In this document: positions 40,435 through 49,451 of the stretch, in pieces
How the letters are laid out: each line of letters opens with the position of its first letter
Numbering within the stretch: the first letter of the stretch is position 1
NCBI RefSeq assembly: GCF_002022275.1
Contig: NZ_MSDF01000016.1
Coordinates: forward strand, 572,764-636,763
Origin: Pseudomonas fluorescens
Lineage (GTDB): Bacteria; Pseudomonadota; Gammaproteobacteria; Pseudomonadales; Pseudomonadaceae
Length of the DNA stretch: 64,000 nucleotides
Reading direction: 5' to 3'
Position numbers and translations under genes: made by a program
The notes under the pieces: generated by a model
The model's input: only the letters and a program-made list of their open reading frames with translations
What the model was told of the DNA's origin: nothing
Databases searched by the model: none

Positions 40435-42117
40435 TCACAGTTGATAGCTGAAACTCAGCGTATAACGCGGCCGCCGGTTGAAGCTGTCCAGGGCGATGTC
40501 CGACATCGGCTTGGCCGCTTCCAGCGCAATGTTGTAGTACTTGTTGTCGCCAAAACGCAGGCCCACGGCGGCGGATGACATGTCGTTGCCTTTGACCGGC
40601 AGTTCGTTGAACCAGGTCTTGGCGCGGTCAAGCACCACGTAGGGTTGCAGGACCTTCACCCAGTCACCGGCGCGGTTGAAGCTGTAGTTGACCTCATACG
40701 CCAACCCCCAGCCCTTGTCGCCCGAGCCTTGGTCATCCGGGTAGCCACGGCCGAAGTTCTGCCCGCCGAAGGTGGCGCGCTCGCTGTCGGGCAGGGTGTT
40801 GTCGCTCCAGTAGAACGCACCCGACAGCACGCCTTGCCAGTTATCGAAAAACTTGTCGCTCTGCACGCCGGAGAGGCGCAGGCGGAAGAAATCCAGATCA
40901 GGTTCTGCGGTGCCGAGGTCGCTGTGGGTGCTGGCCCCCAGGCCATTGATGCCTTGGTACAGACCGGCGCTGAGGATGCGCAATTGTCGGGTGTCGGACT
41001 TGCGCCAGTCGCCCTCAAACGCCAACGCGCGCAAGTTGGTTTCGATGTCGAATCGTGGCTGGAAGCCGACCAGTTGATAGCGCGTGGTCTGGTCCACCGC
41101 GTACAAGCGTGTGCCCAGGGTCAAGGATTCGTTTGGCGAAGCAATCACCGGATGGCTCAGGCCAATGGTGTAGCGGTCAATCGACTGGTGCGGCTTGAGT
41201 TCAAAACCTCCGTCGAGCTGGATGTTGCTTCTGGGATCGGCCCGATAGCGCTCCGCCCCCAGCGCAAGCTGAGTGCCTTCAGCATTGATGAACTGGCTGT
41301 AGCCCACGCGGTAGTAGTGCTCTTTGTCGTCGCCGGGCGGGAACAGGCCGCTGATGTTGAGCTGCTCGCCCACGGAGGTCTGGGAGTTGCTCGTGGCCGT
41401 CAGCAACGCTTGGGTGCCGCCACGGTTTTGATCGACCAGGCTCATGCTGGTGGTGAACGGTTTGCGGCTGGCCTGGATGATCATGTGCGTGGCGCCATCG
41501 GTGGTGCCTGGCGGCGGCACTTGCGCTTGCAGGGTTACGCCCGGAATGCGGCCCATCAGGGTGGTATAGCGTTCGAACGTCTTGCGCGTGAGTGGGCGTT
41601 CGCCCACGAGTTTGCTCGCCAGTTTGTCGACGTAGGCCGAGACCGAGCCGATGTCGCCGGTTTGTTGATAATCCTTGATGTAACCCTCCACCAGGACCAC
41701 GCGCACCAGGCCGTTTTCGAAGGTCTGTTGCGGCAGGAACGCGTAGGACAACAGGTAGCCGTCGTCCTGGTAGCGGCGGGTGATGCCGCGTGTGGCTTCG
41801 ATCAGTTGCGCGAGGTTGGTCTCGTGGCCAATCAGCGGCGCAAAGGCCTTGGCTGTCTCGTCCAGCGGGTAAATCGTGCCACCGTCGATCTGCAGCTTGC
41901 GGATGGTGACCTTGGTGTCCATCAACAAGGGTTGGCCTTGAGTGGGCGAGGCTTCCGGAACCTGGGTCCGGGGTGTGACAGGGCGGTAGGCGTCGGCCGG
42001 CAAGTTGGGCACCGGCAGGGTGCGGATGGTGTCGTTGCTGTTAAGGAAGCTGGGAAGGGTCTCGGCCTGTGCATAAGCGCTGAGGGTGAGCAATAACAAC
42101 GGCGTCAACACGCGCAT
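40435..42117 (-). CDS. TpsB outer-membrane transporter (FhaC/ShlB/HecB type)
   Basis: Two-partner-secretion pore of the outer membrane, which exports a TpsA protein. The 560 residues have a signal peptide (cut after AYAQA near 20), a first POTRA domain (IRKLQIDGGTIYPLDET), a second (FENGLVRVVLVEGYIKDY), then a beta-barrel of 16-strand type ending RPRYTLSFSYQL with the terminal aromatic strand. ATG 42117 has GGAG seven bases upstream. No TpsA-type gene (TPS haemagglutinin domain) is nearby; the neighbour is a repeat lipoprotein separated by a terminator. Confidence 0.92.
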   Translation of the reverse strand: MRVLTPLLLLTLSAYAQAETLPSFLNSNDTIRTLPVPNLPADAYRPVTPRTQVPEASPTQGQPLLMDTKVTIRKLQIDGGTIYPLDETAKAFAPLIGHETNLAQLIEATRGITRRYQDDGYLLSYAFLPQQTFENGLVRVVLVEGYIKDYQQTGDIGSVSAYVDKLASKLVGERPLTRKTFERYTTLMGRIPGVTLQAQVPPPGTTDGATHMIIQASRKPFTTSMSLVDQNRGGTQALLTATSNSQTSVGEQLNISGLFPPGDDKEHYYRVGYSQFINAEGTQLALGAERYRADPRSNIQLDGGFELKPHQSIDRYTIGLSHPVIASPNESLTLGTRLYAVDQTTRYQLVGFQPRFDIETNLRALAFEGDWRKSDTRQLRILSAGLYQGINGLGASTHSDLGTAEPDLDFFRLRLSGVQSDKFFDNWQGVLSGAFYWSDNTLPDSERATFGGQNFGRGYPDDQGSGDKGWGLAYEVNYSFNRAGDWVKVLQPYVVLDRAKTWFNELPVKGNDMSSAAVGLRFGDNKYYNIALEAAKPMSDIALDSFNRRPRYTLSFSYQL

Positions 42118-42214
42118 AGGACACTCCATGGTCAAATTGCAGCAGCGTTTTGGGCCCGCCGGGTTCTGGGACGCGGTTCGGGAGGGCCAAGCCTTTGTGA
42201 TAAACGCCAGCCCA

Positions 42215-42250
42215 TAAAAAAGACGAGAGACTTATAAGGGTCTCTCGTCT
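42215..42250 (-). terminator. Rho-independent terminator after the repeat lipoprotein
   Basis: On the minus strand AGACGAGAGA pairs with TCTCTCGTCT around a 10-base loop and is followed by TTTTTTA. It separates the repeat-lipoprotein transcript from tpsB, which must then have its own promoter in the next 100 bases. Confidence 0.92.
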
Positions 42251-42302
42251 CAACCAAGCGTAGGCGCTGTAGGGGAGGCCGTCTAATCGGCCAGGTGCAA
42301 TT

Positions 42303-44024
42303 CTATTTTTTGCCGGTCAGGCCATTCAACAAACCTCCCAGACCGCCGCTTGTGCCAGTGGTTGCGGTACCGCCTGCCGAGGCACCGGCACCTACAGTCA
42401 GACCACCCAGCAAGCCGCCGCCGCTGCTGCTGGTGCCGCCGGTGACCAGGCCACCCACCGACGCCACGGTGCCGCCAACGGCTGTCACGGTGGTGCCCAG
42501 GGCGTTAGTGATCGGGTTGGCGTTTGCTGCAGTCAGGTTGGTACCCAGGCTGCCTACTGCACCGCCGACTTGAGCCACCAGGCCGTTGACCGGAGCGCCA
42601 AGCCCCGTGGTAGTACCGATGTTTTGGGTCAGGCTGGCGACACCGGATGTCACAGGGTTGAGGGCTGCGCCGACGTTGGTTGCCAGGCCGGCTACCGGAG
42701 CAGTGGCGGCCGTGTTGGCCACGCCAGTGCCGCCGATGATGGTGCCGAGGGAGGCGACGGTATTGCCCAGCGTGCCACCGGTTACACCCGCTGCACTGAT
42801 GGTGCCGTTGGTGTTGCCGACATTCAGGCCGTTACCCACGTTGGCGACCAGGCCTCCGACCAGTTCAGGCAGGCCAGGAGCCGAAGCGCCACCGGCGGGT
42901 GCTACATAACCGCCAGACTTGTCGAGTGTGCCACCCACACCGGCCAATGCGCCGCCGACGATAGTCGTCACAGGGTTGCCGGTGCCGCCGGCACTGGCGA
43001 CTTGACCACCCAGGCCTTTGACGGTGGAGCCCACTTGACTCAGCAGGCCGTTGACCGGGTTACCCAGGCCGGTTGCCTTGCCGAGGTTGCCGGTGGTGTT
43101 CTCTACGAGGGAGACAACCGGCACCAGCACTTTGCCGCCGACAGTGTTGGTCAGCGAACCCAGCGGGCCGGTGGTGCTGGCCGTGCTGAGGGTATCGCCG
43201 AGCATGGTCACGGCTTGGCCGACGTTATCCACCAGGCCACCGGCTGCACCGCCGACGCCGCCGGTCAAGCCGCCTACCACCGGAATGCCGCCCAATGTAG
43301 TGCCCAGGGACTTGCCGGTGTTCGACAGGCCGGTGCCCAGGTCGGCCACGCCATCGCCCACACCGGCGACAGTGATGCCCAGGGAGTTGCTGTTGGTGCC
43401 CAGCGAGCCAAGGCCGTTGGTAACGCCGCTGCCGATGCTGGTGACCGCGTTGCCGGTCGCCGTGACGAGGCCGCCAGCGGTGACACCGACAATGGGCACG
43501 TCATTCAGGGTCGAGCCCAGATCACCCACGGCAGCGCCCACGTTGCCAACCGTGGTGCCCAGTGTCCCGGCAATCTGACCGGTGACCAGAGGCGTGGTTG
43601 TCGAGCCGGTGCCACCGCCAGTGCCGCCACCTGTACCACCGCCGGTTCCGCCTCCTGTACCGCCACCGGTTCCGCCGCCAGTTCCACCACCAGTTCCACC
43701 ACCAGTGCCACCGCCAGTTCCACCACCGGTTCCACCGCCAGTGCCGCCACCGGTTCCACCACCAGTGCCACCGCCAGTACCGCCATCGGTACCGCCGCCG
43801 GTGCCACCGCCAGTACCGCCATCGGTACCGCCGCCAGTACCGCCACCAGTCCCACCGTCTGTGCCGCCACCCGTTCCACCACCTGCGCCCGCGTCAGGAG
43901 AAGAAGCAGCCACGCTGCTGTGATGTCCGCCACCGCCGCTGCTGCAGCCACCGAGGCTCATCGCCATGATCAGGGCCAGCGCGGTACTTGCCTTCCAAAG
44001 CACTACTTGAGTTTGAGTTTTCAT
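42303..44024 (-). CDS. Collagen-like tandem-repeat surface lipoprotein
   Basis: The 573 residues have a lipoprotein signal (MSLGGCSS, Cys near 27, Ser at +2 for the outer membrane), a Ser/His/Gly start, about 23 tetrapeptides of GGGT with some DGGT (about 46-140), then a long Gly/Val/Thr/Leu-rich body of loose repeats such as GNVGAAVGDLGSTL and VNGLVAQVGGAVGSLGTNL. It contains no Cys after the lipobox. ATG 44024 follows AGGGA. The neighbourhood (Tad pilus, TpsB) suggests an adhesin or matrix role; this is inference. Family members are often labelled collagen-like, though the repeat is a tetrapeptide, not Gly-X-Y. Confidence 0.85.
   Translation of the reverse strand: MKTQTQVVLWKASTALALIMAMSLGGCSSGGGGHHSSVAASSPDAGAGGGTGGGTDGGTGGGTGGGTDGGTGGGTGGGTDGGTGGGTGGGTGGGTGGGTGGGTGGGTGGGTGGGTGGGTGGGTGGGTGGGTGGGTGGGTGSTTTPLVTGQIAGTLGTTVGNVGAAVGDLGSTLNDVPIVGVTAGGLVTATGNAVTSIGSGVTNGLGSLGTNSNSLGITVAGVGDGVADLGTGLSNTGKSLGTTLGGIPVVGGLTGGVGGAAGGLVDNVGQAVTMLGDTLSTASTTGPLGSLTNTVGGKVLVPVVSLVENTTGNLGKATGLGNPVNGLLSQVGSTVKGLGGQVASAGGTGNPVTTIVGGALAGVGGTLDKSGGYVAPAGGASAPGLPELVGGLVANVGNGLNVGNTNGTISAAGVTGGTLGNTVASLGTIIGGTGVANTAATAPVAGLATNVGAALNPVTSGVASLTQNIGTTTGLGAPVNGLVAQVGGAVGSLGTNLTAANANPITNALGTTVTAVGGTVASVGGLVTGGTSSSGGGLLGGLTVGAGASAGGTATTGTSGGLGGLLNGLTGKK
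43606..43887 (-). repeat. 12-base tandem repeat array (about 23 units)
   Basis: Units of the form GGTGGCGGTACT, varied at third positions, encode the GGGT/DGGT tetrapeptides. The period is a multiple of three, so gain or loss of units by slippage would change repeat length without breaking the frame. DGGT occurs three times, regularly spaced, near the N-terminal side. Confidence 0.9.
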
Positions 44025-44042
44025 GATTGAGTTCCCTTGCAC

Positions 44043-44325
44043 CTGTACAACCTTGGTTGTTTCAAACGCTCGTTATTTCTGGGGATAGCGATACGTTTGT
44101 CCGTATGTCCATAACAGACCCGGGTTCGCGTTCTCACAATGCTCAACTTTGTATTAACGATTTATATACAGGCGGGCCGTTAGCACTTAGGGACTAATAC
44201 CAACGCACGGGAGGGAGGATGTATCAAGAGATGTATTCGAATAAAATCAATTGGTTGAACAAGATAGCGGGCTAACTAAAGCCCGCTATAACTTAGGGTG
44301 TATATATACAATTAATCAGTGTTTT
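44043..44325. other. AT-rich intergenic region with a hairpin
   Basis: The 283 bases before the repeat lipoprotein are clearly richer in A/T than their surroundings and hold no gene. They should contain its promoter. A hairpin TAGCGGGCT/AGCCCGCTA at 44266-44289, with a short mixed T tract on the minus strand, probably terminates the fatty-acyl transcript ending at 44326. Confidence 0.6.
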
Positions 44326-45174
44326 TCAGGCGATCGGCTGCCACTTGCCTACCATGTGTTCAATGTTTCCCGAGCCCATTAACAACAACTCGCCGCTGGA
44401 GCCGGGCGCGCTGGTCATTAACGTAACTTCACTGGGCAGGCGGACCGGCTTTTTGAACTCAACGACAATCTCAATGTTCGCGGCAGGCAAATGCTCGCCG
44501 AGCGCCGCAAGGGTATGCGCTTTGTTCCACAACCCGTGGGCGATGGCCTGTGGAAAGCCGAATAACTTGGCGGTGAGTGCGCTCAAGTGGATCGGGTTGT
44601 AATCCCCTGACACCCGGGCATAACGGCGGCCGATATCAGCCGGGGCTTTCCAGCGCGTGAGCTCATTGACCTGAGTGGGAGTGGGCAGTGCCTCCTCGGT
44701 GGACTCGCCTTCGAGCTTCACGCCCCGGCAGAGCATTTGGCTCTCGGCTTCCCACAGCAGACCGAGGGAATCCTCGACGGTGGTGACCACCTCAAACGTT
44801 GCGCCCTTGGCGTGAGGCTTGAGGTTTCGCGCGTGCACCGCCAGGGTCACGTCACTGACGGCGCCCATGGGCCGGTGAATGCGGATCTGGTTACTCAGGT
44901 GAATCAAACCCAGCAGCGGGAAGGGGAAGTTTTTCGCCGTCAGCAGCTGCATCTGCAGGCCGAACGCCAGGATGTGCGGATACGTCGCCGGCAGAATGGG
45001 GCTGTCGGCAAACCCGCAGACCTTGCGATACGCCGCAACCTCTTTGGGGTTCACGCTCACCCGGCAGCGCAAGCCCTGTTCGGGCAAGGTCTTGCCGGTA
45101 ATCTTGCGCTTGAGCGCCGCACGCCAGTACAGCGGCGGCAGGAACGGAGTACCTCCCAACGTTTGCCAATCCAT
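44326..45174 (-). CDS. MaoC-like (R)-specific enoyl hydratase
   Basis: Hot-dog-fold hydratase acting on acyl-CoA or acyl-ACP. The 282 residues contain two hot-dog units; the second holds the catalytic pattern YARVSGDYNPIHLSALTAKL near 192 (Asp, Asn-Pro, His). The frame is open past 45174, but ATG 45174, with GGGAG upstream and two bases after the fabG stop, is the natural start. It is coupled to the FabG-like gene, and the two face a divergent thiolase. Confidence 0.88.
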   Translation of the reverse strand: MDWQTLGGTPFLPPLYWRAALKRKITGKTLPEQGLRCRVSVNPKEVAAYRKVCGFADSPILPATYPHILAFGLQMQLLTAKNFPFPLLGLIHLSNQIRIHRPMGAVSDVTLAVHARNLKPHAKGATFEVVTTVEDSLGLLWEAESQMLCRGVKLEGESTEEALPTPTQVNELTRWKAPADIGRRYARVSGDYNPIHLSALTAKLFGFPQAIAHGLWNKAHTLAALGEHLPAANIEIVVEFKKPVRLPSEVTLMTSAPGSSGELLLMGSGNIEHMVGKWQPIA

Positions 45175-45176
45175 GC

Positions 45177-46520
45177 TTACGCTCCCAATAGACTTTGCCC
45201 ACACACCCGCAACGCCTGGCCGCTGACCGCCCCGCTACCGGGTTGCCCGAGCCACGCCACCGCTTCGGCGACGTCTTGCGGCAAACCGCCCTGGCCCAAT
45301 GAGCTCATGCGCCGCCCGGCTTCACGCAAGGCAAAGGGGATATGCGCAGTCATCTGGGTTTCGATAAAACCCGGTGCCACCGCATTGATGCTGATGCCAC
45401 GCGCCTTCAACAGCGGCGCCCATGCCTGCGCGAGCCCGATCAAACCGGCTTTGCTCGCGGCATAGTTGGTTTGCCCACGGTTGCCGGCGATGCCGCTGAT
45501 GGAGGCCAACAACACCACGCGGGCGTTGTCGTGCAGGGTGCCGCTGTCGAGCAGCGCTTTGGTCAACACCTGCGGTGCATTGAGGTTGACCGCCAGCACC
45601 GCGTCCCAGTATTCCGGGGTCATGTTGGCCAGGGTTTTGTCGCGGGTGATGCCGGCGTTGTGCACCAGAATGTCGAGGCCATCCGGCAGCTGTTCGACCA
45701 ACTGCGTGGCGGCGTCTTCGGCGCAGATATCCAGCACCACGGTGCGCGCACCGAGGCGCGCGGCAAGGGCTTCAAGGTCGGCCTTGGCTTGCGGCACGTC
45801 GAGCAGGATCACTTCGGCGCCGTCGCGGGCGAGGGTTTCGGCGATGGACGCACCGATGCCACGGGCGGCGCCGGTGACCAGCGCCTTGCGCCCGGCCAGC
45901 GGGCGAGTCCAATCCTCGACCGGCGTGTCGCAGGCTGCAAGGCGAATGACCTGGCCTGAGATATAGGCGCTTTTGGGCGACAGGAAAAACCGCAGCGCGC
46001 CTTCCAGTTGGTCCTCGGCGCCGTCGCCGACGTAGAGCAACTGCAACACGCCGCCATTGCGCAGTTCTTTGGCCAGCGAGCGGCTGAAACCTTCCAATGC
46101 CCGCTGGGCGCTGGCGGCAAACGGATCGCTGAGGGTTTCCGGCGCGCGGCCGAGGATGACCAGGTGCGCGCTGTTATCCAGATTTTTCAGCAACGGCTGA
46201 AAGAACTCGCGCAGTTGCTTGAGCTGGTCAGTGTGCTGCAAGTCACTGGCATCGAACACCACCGCCTTGAGCTTGGGGCCGTGACCAGGAATCCATGTCG
46301 ACGATTCACTGCCGTAGGTATAAATCGCATCGGTCAGTTTGGGCGCAAACGCCTGCACCTTGGCGGCCAGCGCACCGCCACCCAGCAGCAATGCACCCTC
46401 GACCGGGCGCAGACGCCCGGCTTGCCAGCGTTCCAGGCGTACCGGTGACGGCAGGCCAATGGCGGCGACCAGGCGATGGCCGAGGCTTGAGTTGGCGAAG
46501 TCGATATAACGGTCAGACAT
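45177..46520 (-). CDS. Long 3-oxoacyl-ACP reductase (FabG4-like)
   Basis: NADPH/NADH-dependent ketoacyl reductase. The 447 residues are nearly twice the length of FabG: an N-terminal degenerate Rossmann half (about 1-200) and a C-terminal active SDR half with GAARGIGASIAETLARDGAE near 217, NAGITRDKT near 286, catalytic Ser (LASISGIAGNRG) and Tyr-Lys (NYAASKAG). This is the high-molecular-weight FabG layout known from mycobacterial FabG4. It forms an operon with the MaoC-type hydratase and matches PA4786 in context. Confidence 0.9.
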   Translation of the reverse strand: MSDRYIDFANSSLGHRLVAAIGLPSPVRLERWQAGRLRPVEGALLLGGGALAAKVQAFAPKLTDAIYTYGSESSTWIPGHGPKLKAVVFDASDLQHTDQLKQLREFFQPLLKNLDNSAHLVILGRAPETLSDPFAASAQRALEGFSRSLAKELRNGGVLQLLYVGDGAEDQLEGALRFFLSPKSAYISGQVIRLAACDTPVEDWTRPLAGRKALVTGAARGIGASIAETLARDGAEVILLDVPQAKADLEALAARLGARTVVLDICAEDAATQLVEQLPDGLDILVHNAGITRDKTLANMTPEYWDAVLAVNLNAPQVLTKALLDSGTLHDNARVVLLASISGIAGNRGQTNYAASKAGLIGLAQAWAPLLKARGISINAVAPGFIETQMTAHIPFALREAGRRMSSLGQGGLPQDVAEAVAWLGQPGSGAVSGQALRVCGQSLLGA

Positions 46521-46633
46521 GGAACGCTCTCCGAAGGCTGGGGTTCAAAGGGTTGACCACCCCGGGGCGGTAGTCGTTCGATCAGCCTAGGCTAGTCTGA
46601 GAGACTCACCCCACAACCGACAGGGAGCTTTCC

Positions 46634-47911
46634 ATGACTCAATTGCGCCGTGTAGCGATCATTGGCGGTAACCGCATTCCTTTCGCCCGTTCCAATGGCC
46701 CGTACGCCACGGCGAGCAACCAGGACATGCTGACCGCTGCCCTGGAGGGCTTGATCGAACGCTACAACCTGCACGGCCTGCGCCTGGGTGAAGTGGCCGC
46801 CGGCGCGGTGCTCAAGCATTCCCGCGACTTCAACCTCACCCGCGAATGCGTGCTGGGCTCGCGCCTGTCGCCGCAAACCCCGGCCTACGACATCCAGCAG
46901 GCTTGCGGCACCGGGCTTGAGGCGGCGTTGCTGGTGGCCAACAAGATCGCCCTGGGCCAGATCGAATGCGGCATCGCCGGTGGGGTCGACACCACCTCCG
47001 ACGCGCCCATCGGTGTGAATGAGGGGCTGCGCAAGATCCTGCTGCAAGCCAACCGCAGCAAATCCATGGCGGATAAATTAAAACTCCTGTTACAACTTCG
47101 CCCCCATCACCTCAAGCCGCAGCTGCCACGCAACGGCGAACCGCGCACCGGTTTGTCGATGGGGCAGCACTGCGAGTTGATGGCGCAAACCTGGCAGATT
47201 CCTCGTGCCGAACAAGATCAACTCGCCCTGGAAAGCCATCAGAAAATGGCCGCATCCTACGCCGAAGGCTGGCACAACGATTTGCTCACGCCGTTTTTGG
47301 GGCTGACCCGCGACAACAACCTGCGCCCCGACTTGACCCTGGAGAAACTCGCCAGCCTCAAGCCAGCGTTCGAACGCAGCGAAAAGGGCACGCTGACCGC
47401 CGGCAACTCTACGCCGCTCACCGACGGTGCATCGTTGGTGCTGTTGGGCAGTGAAGCATGGGCGAAAGAACGCGGCCTGCCGATCCTTGCGTATTTGCGC
47501 GACGGCGAGGCGGCGGCTGTAGATTTCGTCAACGGTGCCGAAGGCCTGTTAATGGCGCCGGTGTATGCCGTGCCGCGTTTGCTGGCCAGGAATGGCCTGA
47601 CGCTGCAGGATTTTGATTACTACGAGATTCACGAAGCCTTCGCTGCTCAGGTGTTGTGCACGCTCAAGGCCTGGGAAGACGCCGACTACTGCAAGACCCG
47701 CCTGGGACTTGACGCGCCACTGGGCTCGATTGACCGCAGCCGGCTCAACGTCAAAGGCAGCTCGCTGGCGGCCGGGCACCCGTTTGCGGCGACCGGCGGG
47801 CGTATCGTCGCCAACCTTGCAAAATTGCTGGATGCGGCGGGCAAGGGCCGAGGGCTGATTTCGATCTGTGCGGCGGGCGGGCAGGGCGTAACCGCGATCA
47901 TCGAGCGCTGA
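46634..47911 (+). CDS. Acetyl-CoA C-acetyltransferase (FadI-like thiolase)
   Basis: Thiolase of fatty-acid oxidation or condensation. The 425 residues carry the nucleophile Cys in IQQACGTGLEAALLVANKIA near 92, the His motif YYEIHEAFAAQ near 335, GHPFAATGGR near 375 and the second Cys in SICAAGGQGVTAI at the end. GGGAG precedes ATG 46634. It is divergent from the fabG-maoC pair, 113 bases away; together they could run a short acyl reduction or oxidation module. Confidence 0.92.
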   Translation: MTQLRRVAIIGGNRIPFARSNGPYATASNQDMLTAALEGLIERYNLHGLRLGEVAAGAVLKHSRDFNLTRECVLGSRLSPQTPAYDIQQACGTGLEAALLVANKIALGQIECGIAGGVDTTSDAPIGVNEGLRKILLQANRSKSMADKLKLLLQLRPHHLKPQLPRNGEPRTGLSMGQHCELMAQTWQIPRAEQDQLALESHQKMAASYAEGWHNDLLTPFLGLTRDNNLRPDLTLEKLASLKPAFERSEKGTLTAGNSTPLTDGASLVLLGSEAWAKERGLPILAYLRDGEAAAVDFVNGAEGLLMAPVYAVPRLLARNGLTLQDFDYYEIHEAFAAQVLCTLKAWEDADYCKTRLGLDAPLGSIDRSRLNVKGSSLAAGHPFAATGGRIVANLAKLLDAAGKGRGLISICAAGGQGVTAIIER

Positions 47912-48045
47912 TCAGGCATCAAATTGGCATATCTGATGCATTCTTCAGTGGTCAGAGGTCGGTAGCCTCTCCCACCGGCGAGCCGATTGCCGTATAACGA
48001 GTGCCACACGCGTGTTTGGTAATACAGGACCCACAATAAAAGCTG

Positions 48046-48942
48046 ATGAAGACTCCTAAACGCATTGAACCCCTGATCGAAGACGGTCTGGTCGACGAAG
48101 TGCTGCGCCCACTCATGAGTGGTAAAGAAGCAGCTGTTTATGTGGTGCGCTGCGGCAATGAATTGCGTTGCGCCAAGGTTTACAAGGAGGCAAATAAACG
48201 AAGTTTTCGTCAGGCGTCCGAATACCAGGAAGGCCGTAAGGTTCGTAACAGCCGCCAGGCCCGGGCCATGGCCAAGGGCTCCAAGTTCGGCAAGAAAGAA
48301 ACCGAAGACGCCTGGCAGAACGCTGAAGTGGCGGCGTTGTTCCGCCTGGCCGGTGCCGGCGTTCGTGTGCCGCAGCCGTTCGACTTCCTTGAAGGCGTGC
48401 TGTTGATGGAACTGGTAGCCGACGAATATGGTGATGCGGCGCCGCGTCTGAACGACGTGACGCTGGAGCCGGACCAGGCGCGCGAATACCACGCCTTCCT
48501 GATTTCCCAGATCGTGCTGATGCTGTGTACCGGCCTGGTGCACGGTGACTTGTCTGAGTTCAACGTGCTGTTGACCCCGACTGGCCCAGTGATCATCGAC
48601 CTGCCTCAAGCAGTGGATGCCGCGGGCAACAACCACGCGTTCAGCATGCTGGAGCGGGATGTGGGTAACATGGCTTCCTACTTCGGGCGCTTTGCCCCGG
48701 AATTGAAGAAGACCAAGTACGCCAAGGAAATGTGGGCGCTGTACGAAGCGGGCACCTTGCACCCGGCCAGCGTATTGACCGGCGAGTTTGATGAGCCGGA
48801 AGAGCTGGCCGACGTGGGCGGTGTGATCCGCGAAATCGAAGCGGCGCGGCTGGATGAAGAGCGCAAGCAGGCGATTCGTGCGGCGGATGATGCGCCACCG
48901 ACCAAGACGGCGGAAGAACCACCGCCGCCCTGGATGCAGTAA
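48046..48942 (+). CDS. RIO1-type serine protein kinase
   Basis: Atypical kinase of the RIO family, rare in bacteria but common in pseudomonads (compare PA4780). The 298 residues hold ISGK-like ATP-contact LMSGKEAAVYVVRCGNE near 23 with Lys in CAKVYKEANKR, the catalytic loop VHGDLSEFNVLL near 165 and the metal loop IIDLPQAVDAAG near 183. The C-terminus is a charged, Pro-rich tail. The ribosome site is weak. No partner is evident in the neighbourhood. Confidence 0.92.
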   Translation: MKTPKRIEPLIEDGLVDEVLRPLMSGKEAAVYVVRCGNELRCAKVYKEANKRSFRQASEYQEGRKVRNSRQARAMAKGSKFGKKETEDAWQNAEVAALFRLAGAGVRVPQPFDFLEGVLLMELVADEYGDAAPRLNDVTLEPDQAREYHAFLISQIVLMLCTGLVHGDLSEFNVLLTPTGPVIIDLPQAVDAAGNNHAFSMLERDVGNMASYFGRFAPELKKTKYAKEMWALYEAGTLHPASVLTGEFDEPEELADVGGVIREIEAARLDEERKQAIRAADDAPPTKTAEEPPPPWMQ

Positions 48943-48962
48943 CCCTGTGGGAACTGGCTTGT

Positions 48963-49047
48963 GTGGGAGCTGGCTTGCCTGCGATAGCATCACCTCGGTG
49001 TAACTGATTTACCGAGGTGTCTGCATCGCAGGCAAGCCAGCTCCCAC
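48963..49047 (+). repeat. REPIN abutting cueR
   Basis: Inverted REP pair whose spacer holds a second hairpin, CACCTCGGT/ACCGAGGTG. It ends two bases from the cueR stop codon. A partial REP end (GTGGGAACTGGCTTGT) precedes it at 48947. The same spacer motif recurs in the REPINs at 59106 and 61488. Confidence 0.92.
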
Positions 49048-49049
49048 AA

Positions 49050-49451
49050 TCAGGCGCAGCAACTGCCTGATGCCAACTCCTTGAGAATCGGGCAATCCGG
49101 CCGATGATCGCCCTGGCAGTGTTCCACCAGGTCCTGCAACGTATCGCGCAGTTGCCCCAGCTCACGAATTTTCTGGTTCAGCTCCTCGATGTGCTGGCGC
49201 GCCAAGGCCTTCACGTCGGCACTGGCCCGTTGCCGGTCTTGCCACAACGTCAGCAACTTGCCGACTTCCTCCAATGAAAACCCCAAATCCCGCGAGCGCT
49301 TGATAAACGCCAGCGTGTGCAAATCGTCCGGGCCGTACACGCGGTAACCACTGTCGGTACGGTGCGCGGCTTTCAGCAGGCCGATGGATTCGTAATAGCG
49401 AATCATCTTTGCGCTCAGCCCGCTTTCGCGAGCCGCTTGGCCGATGTTCAT
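49050..49451 (-). CDS. cueR: Copper-responsive MerR-type regulator CueR
   Basis: Cu(I)-sensing activator. The 133 residues have the MerR DNA-binding start ([20 protein letters not shown]), a dimerisation coiled coil and the metal loop [14 protein letters not shown] with the two Cys seven residues apart, diagnostic for CueR. The C-terminal SGSCCA adds two more Cys. It overlaps copA by four bases, so the pump and its activator are cotranscribed and self-reinforcing. Confidence 0.96.
   Translation of the reverse strand: MNIGQAARESGLSAKMIRYYESIGLLKAAHRTDSGYRVYGPDDLHTLAFIKRSRDLGFSLEEVGKLLTLWQDRQRASADVKALARQHIEELNQKIRELGQLRDTLQDLVEHCQGDHRPDCPILKELASGSCCA

Noticed and set aside
43606..43887. Possible CRISPR array
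   Set aside because: Units are 12 bases with no unique spacers and lie inside a coding frame; it is a protein-coding tandem repeat.
40645..44030. Long plus-strand frames opposite tpsB and the repeat lipoprotein, including a PPVP-repeat frame
   Set aside because: They arise from the complement of the GGGT-coding repeat and of the transporter gene; no start signals.
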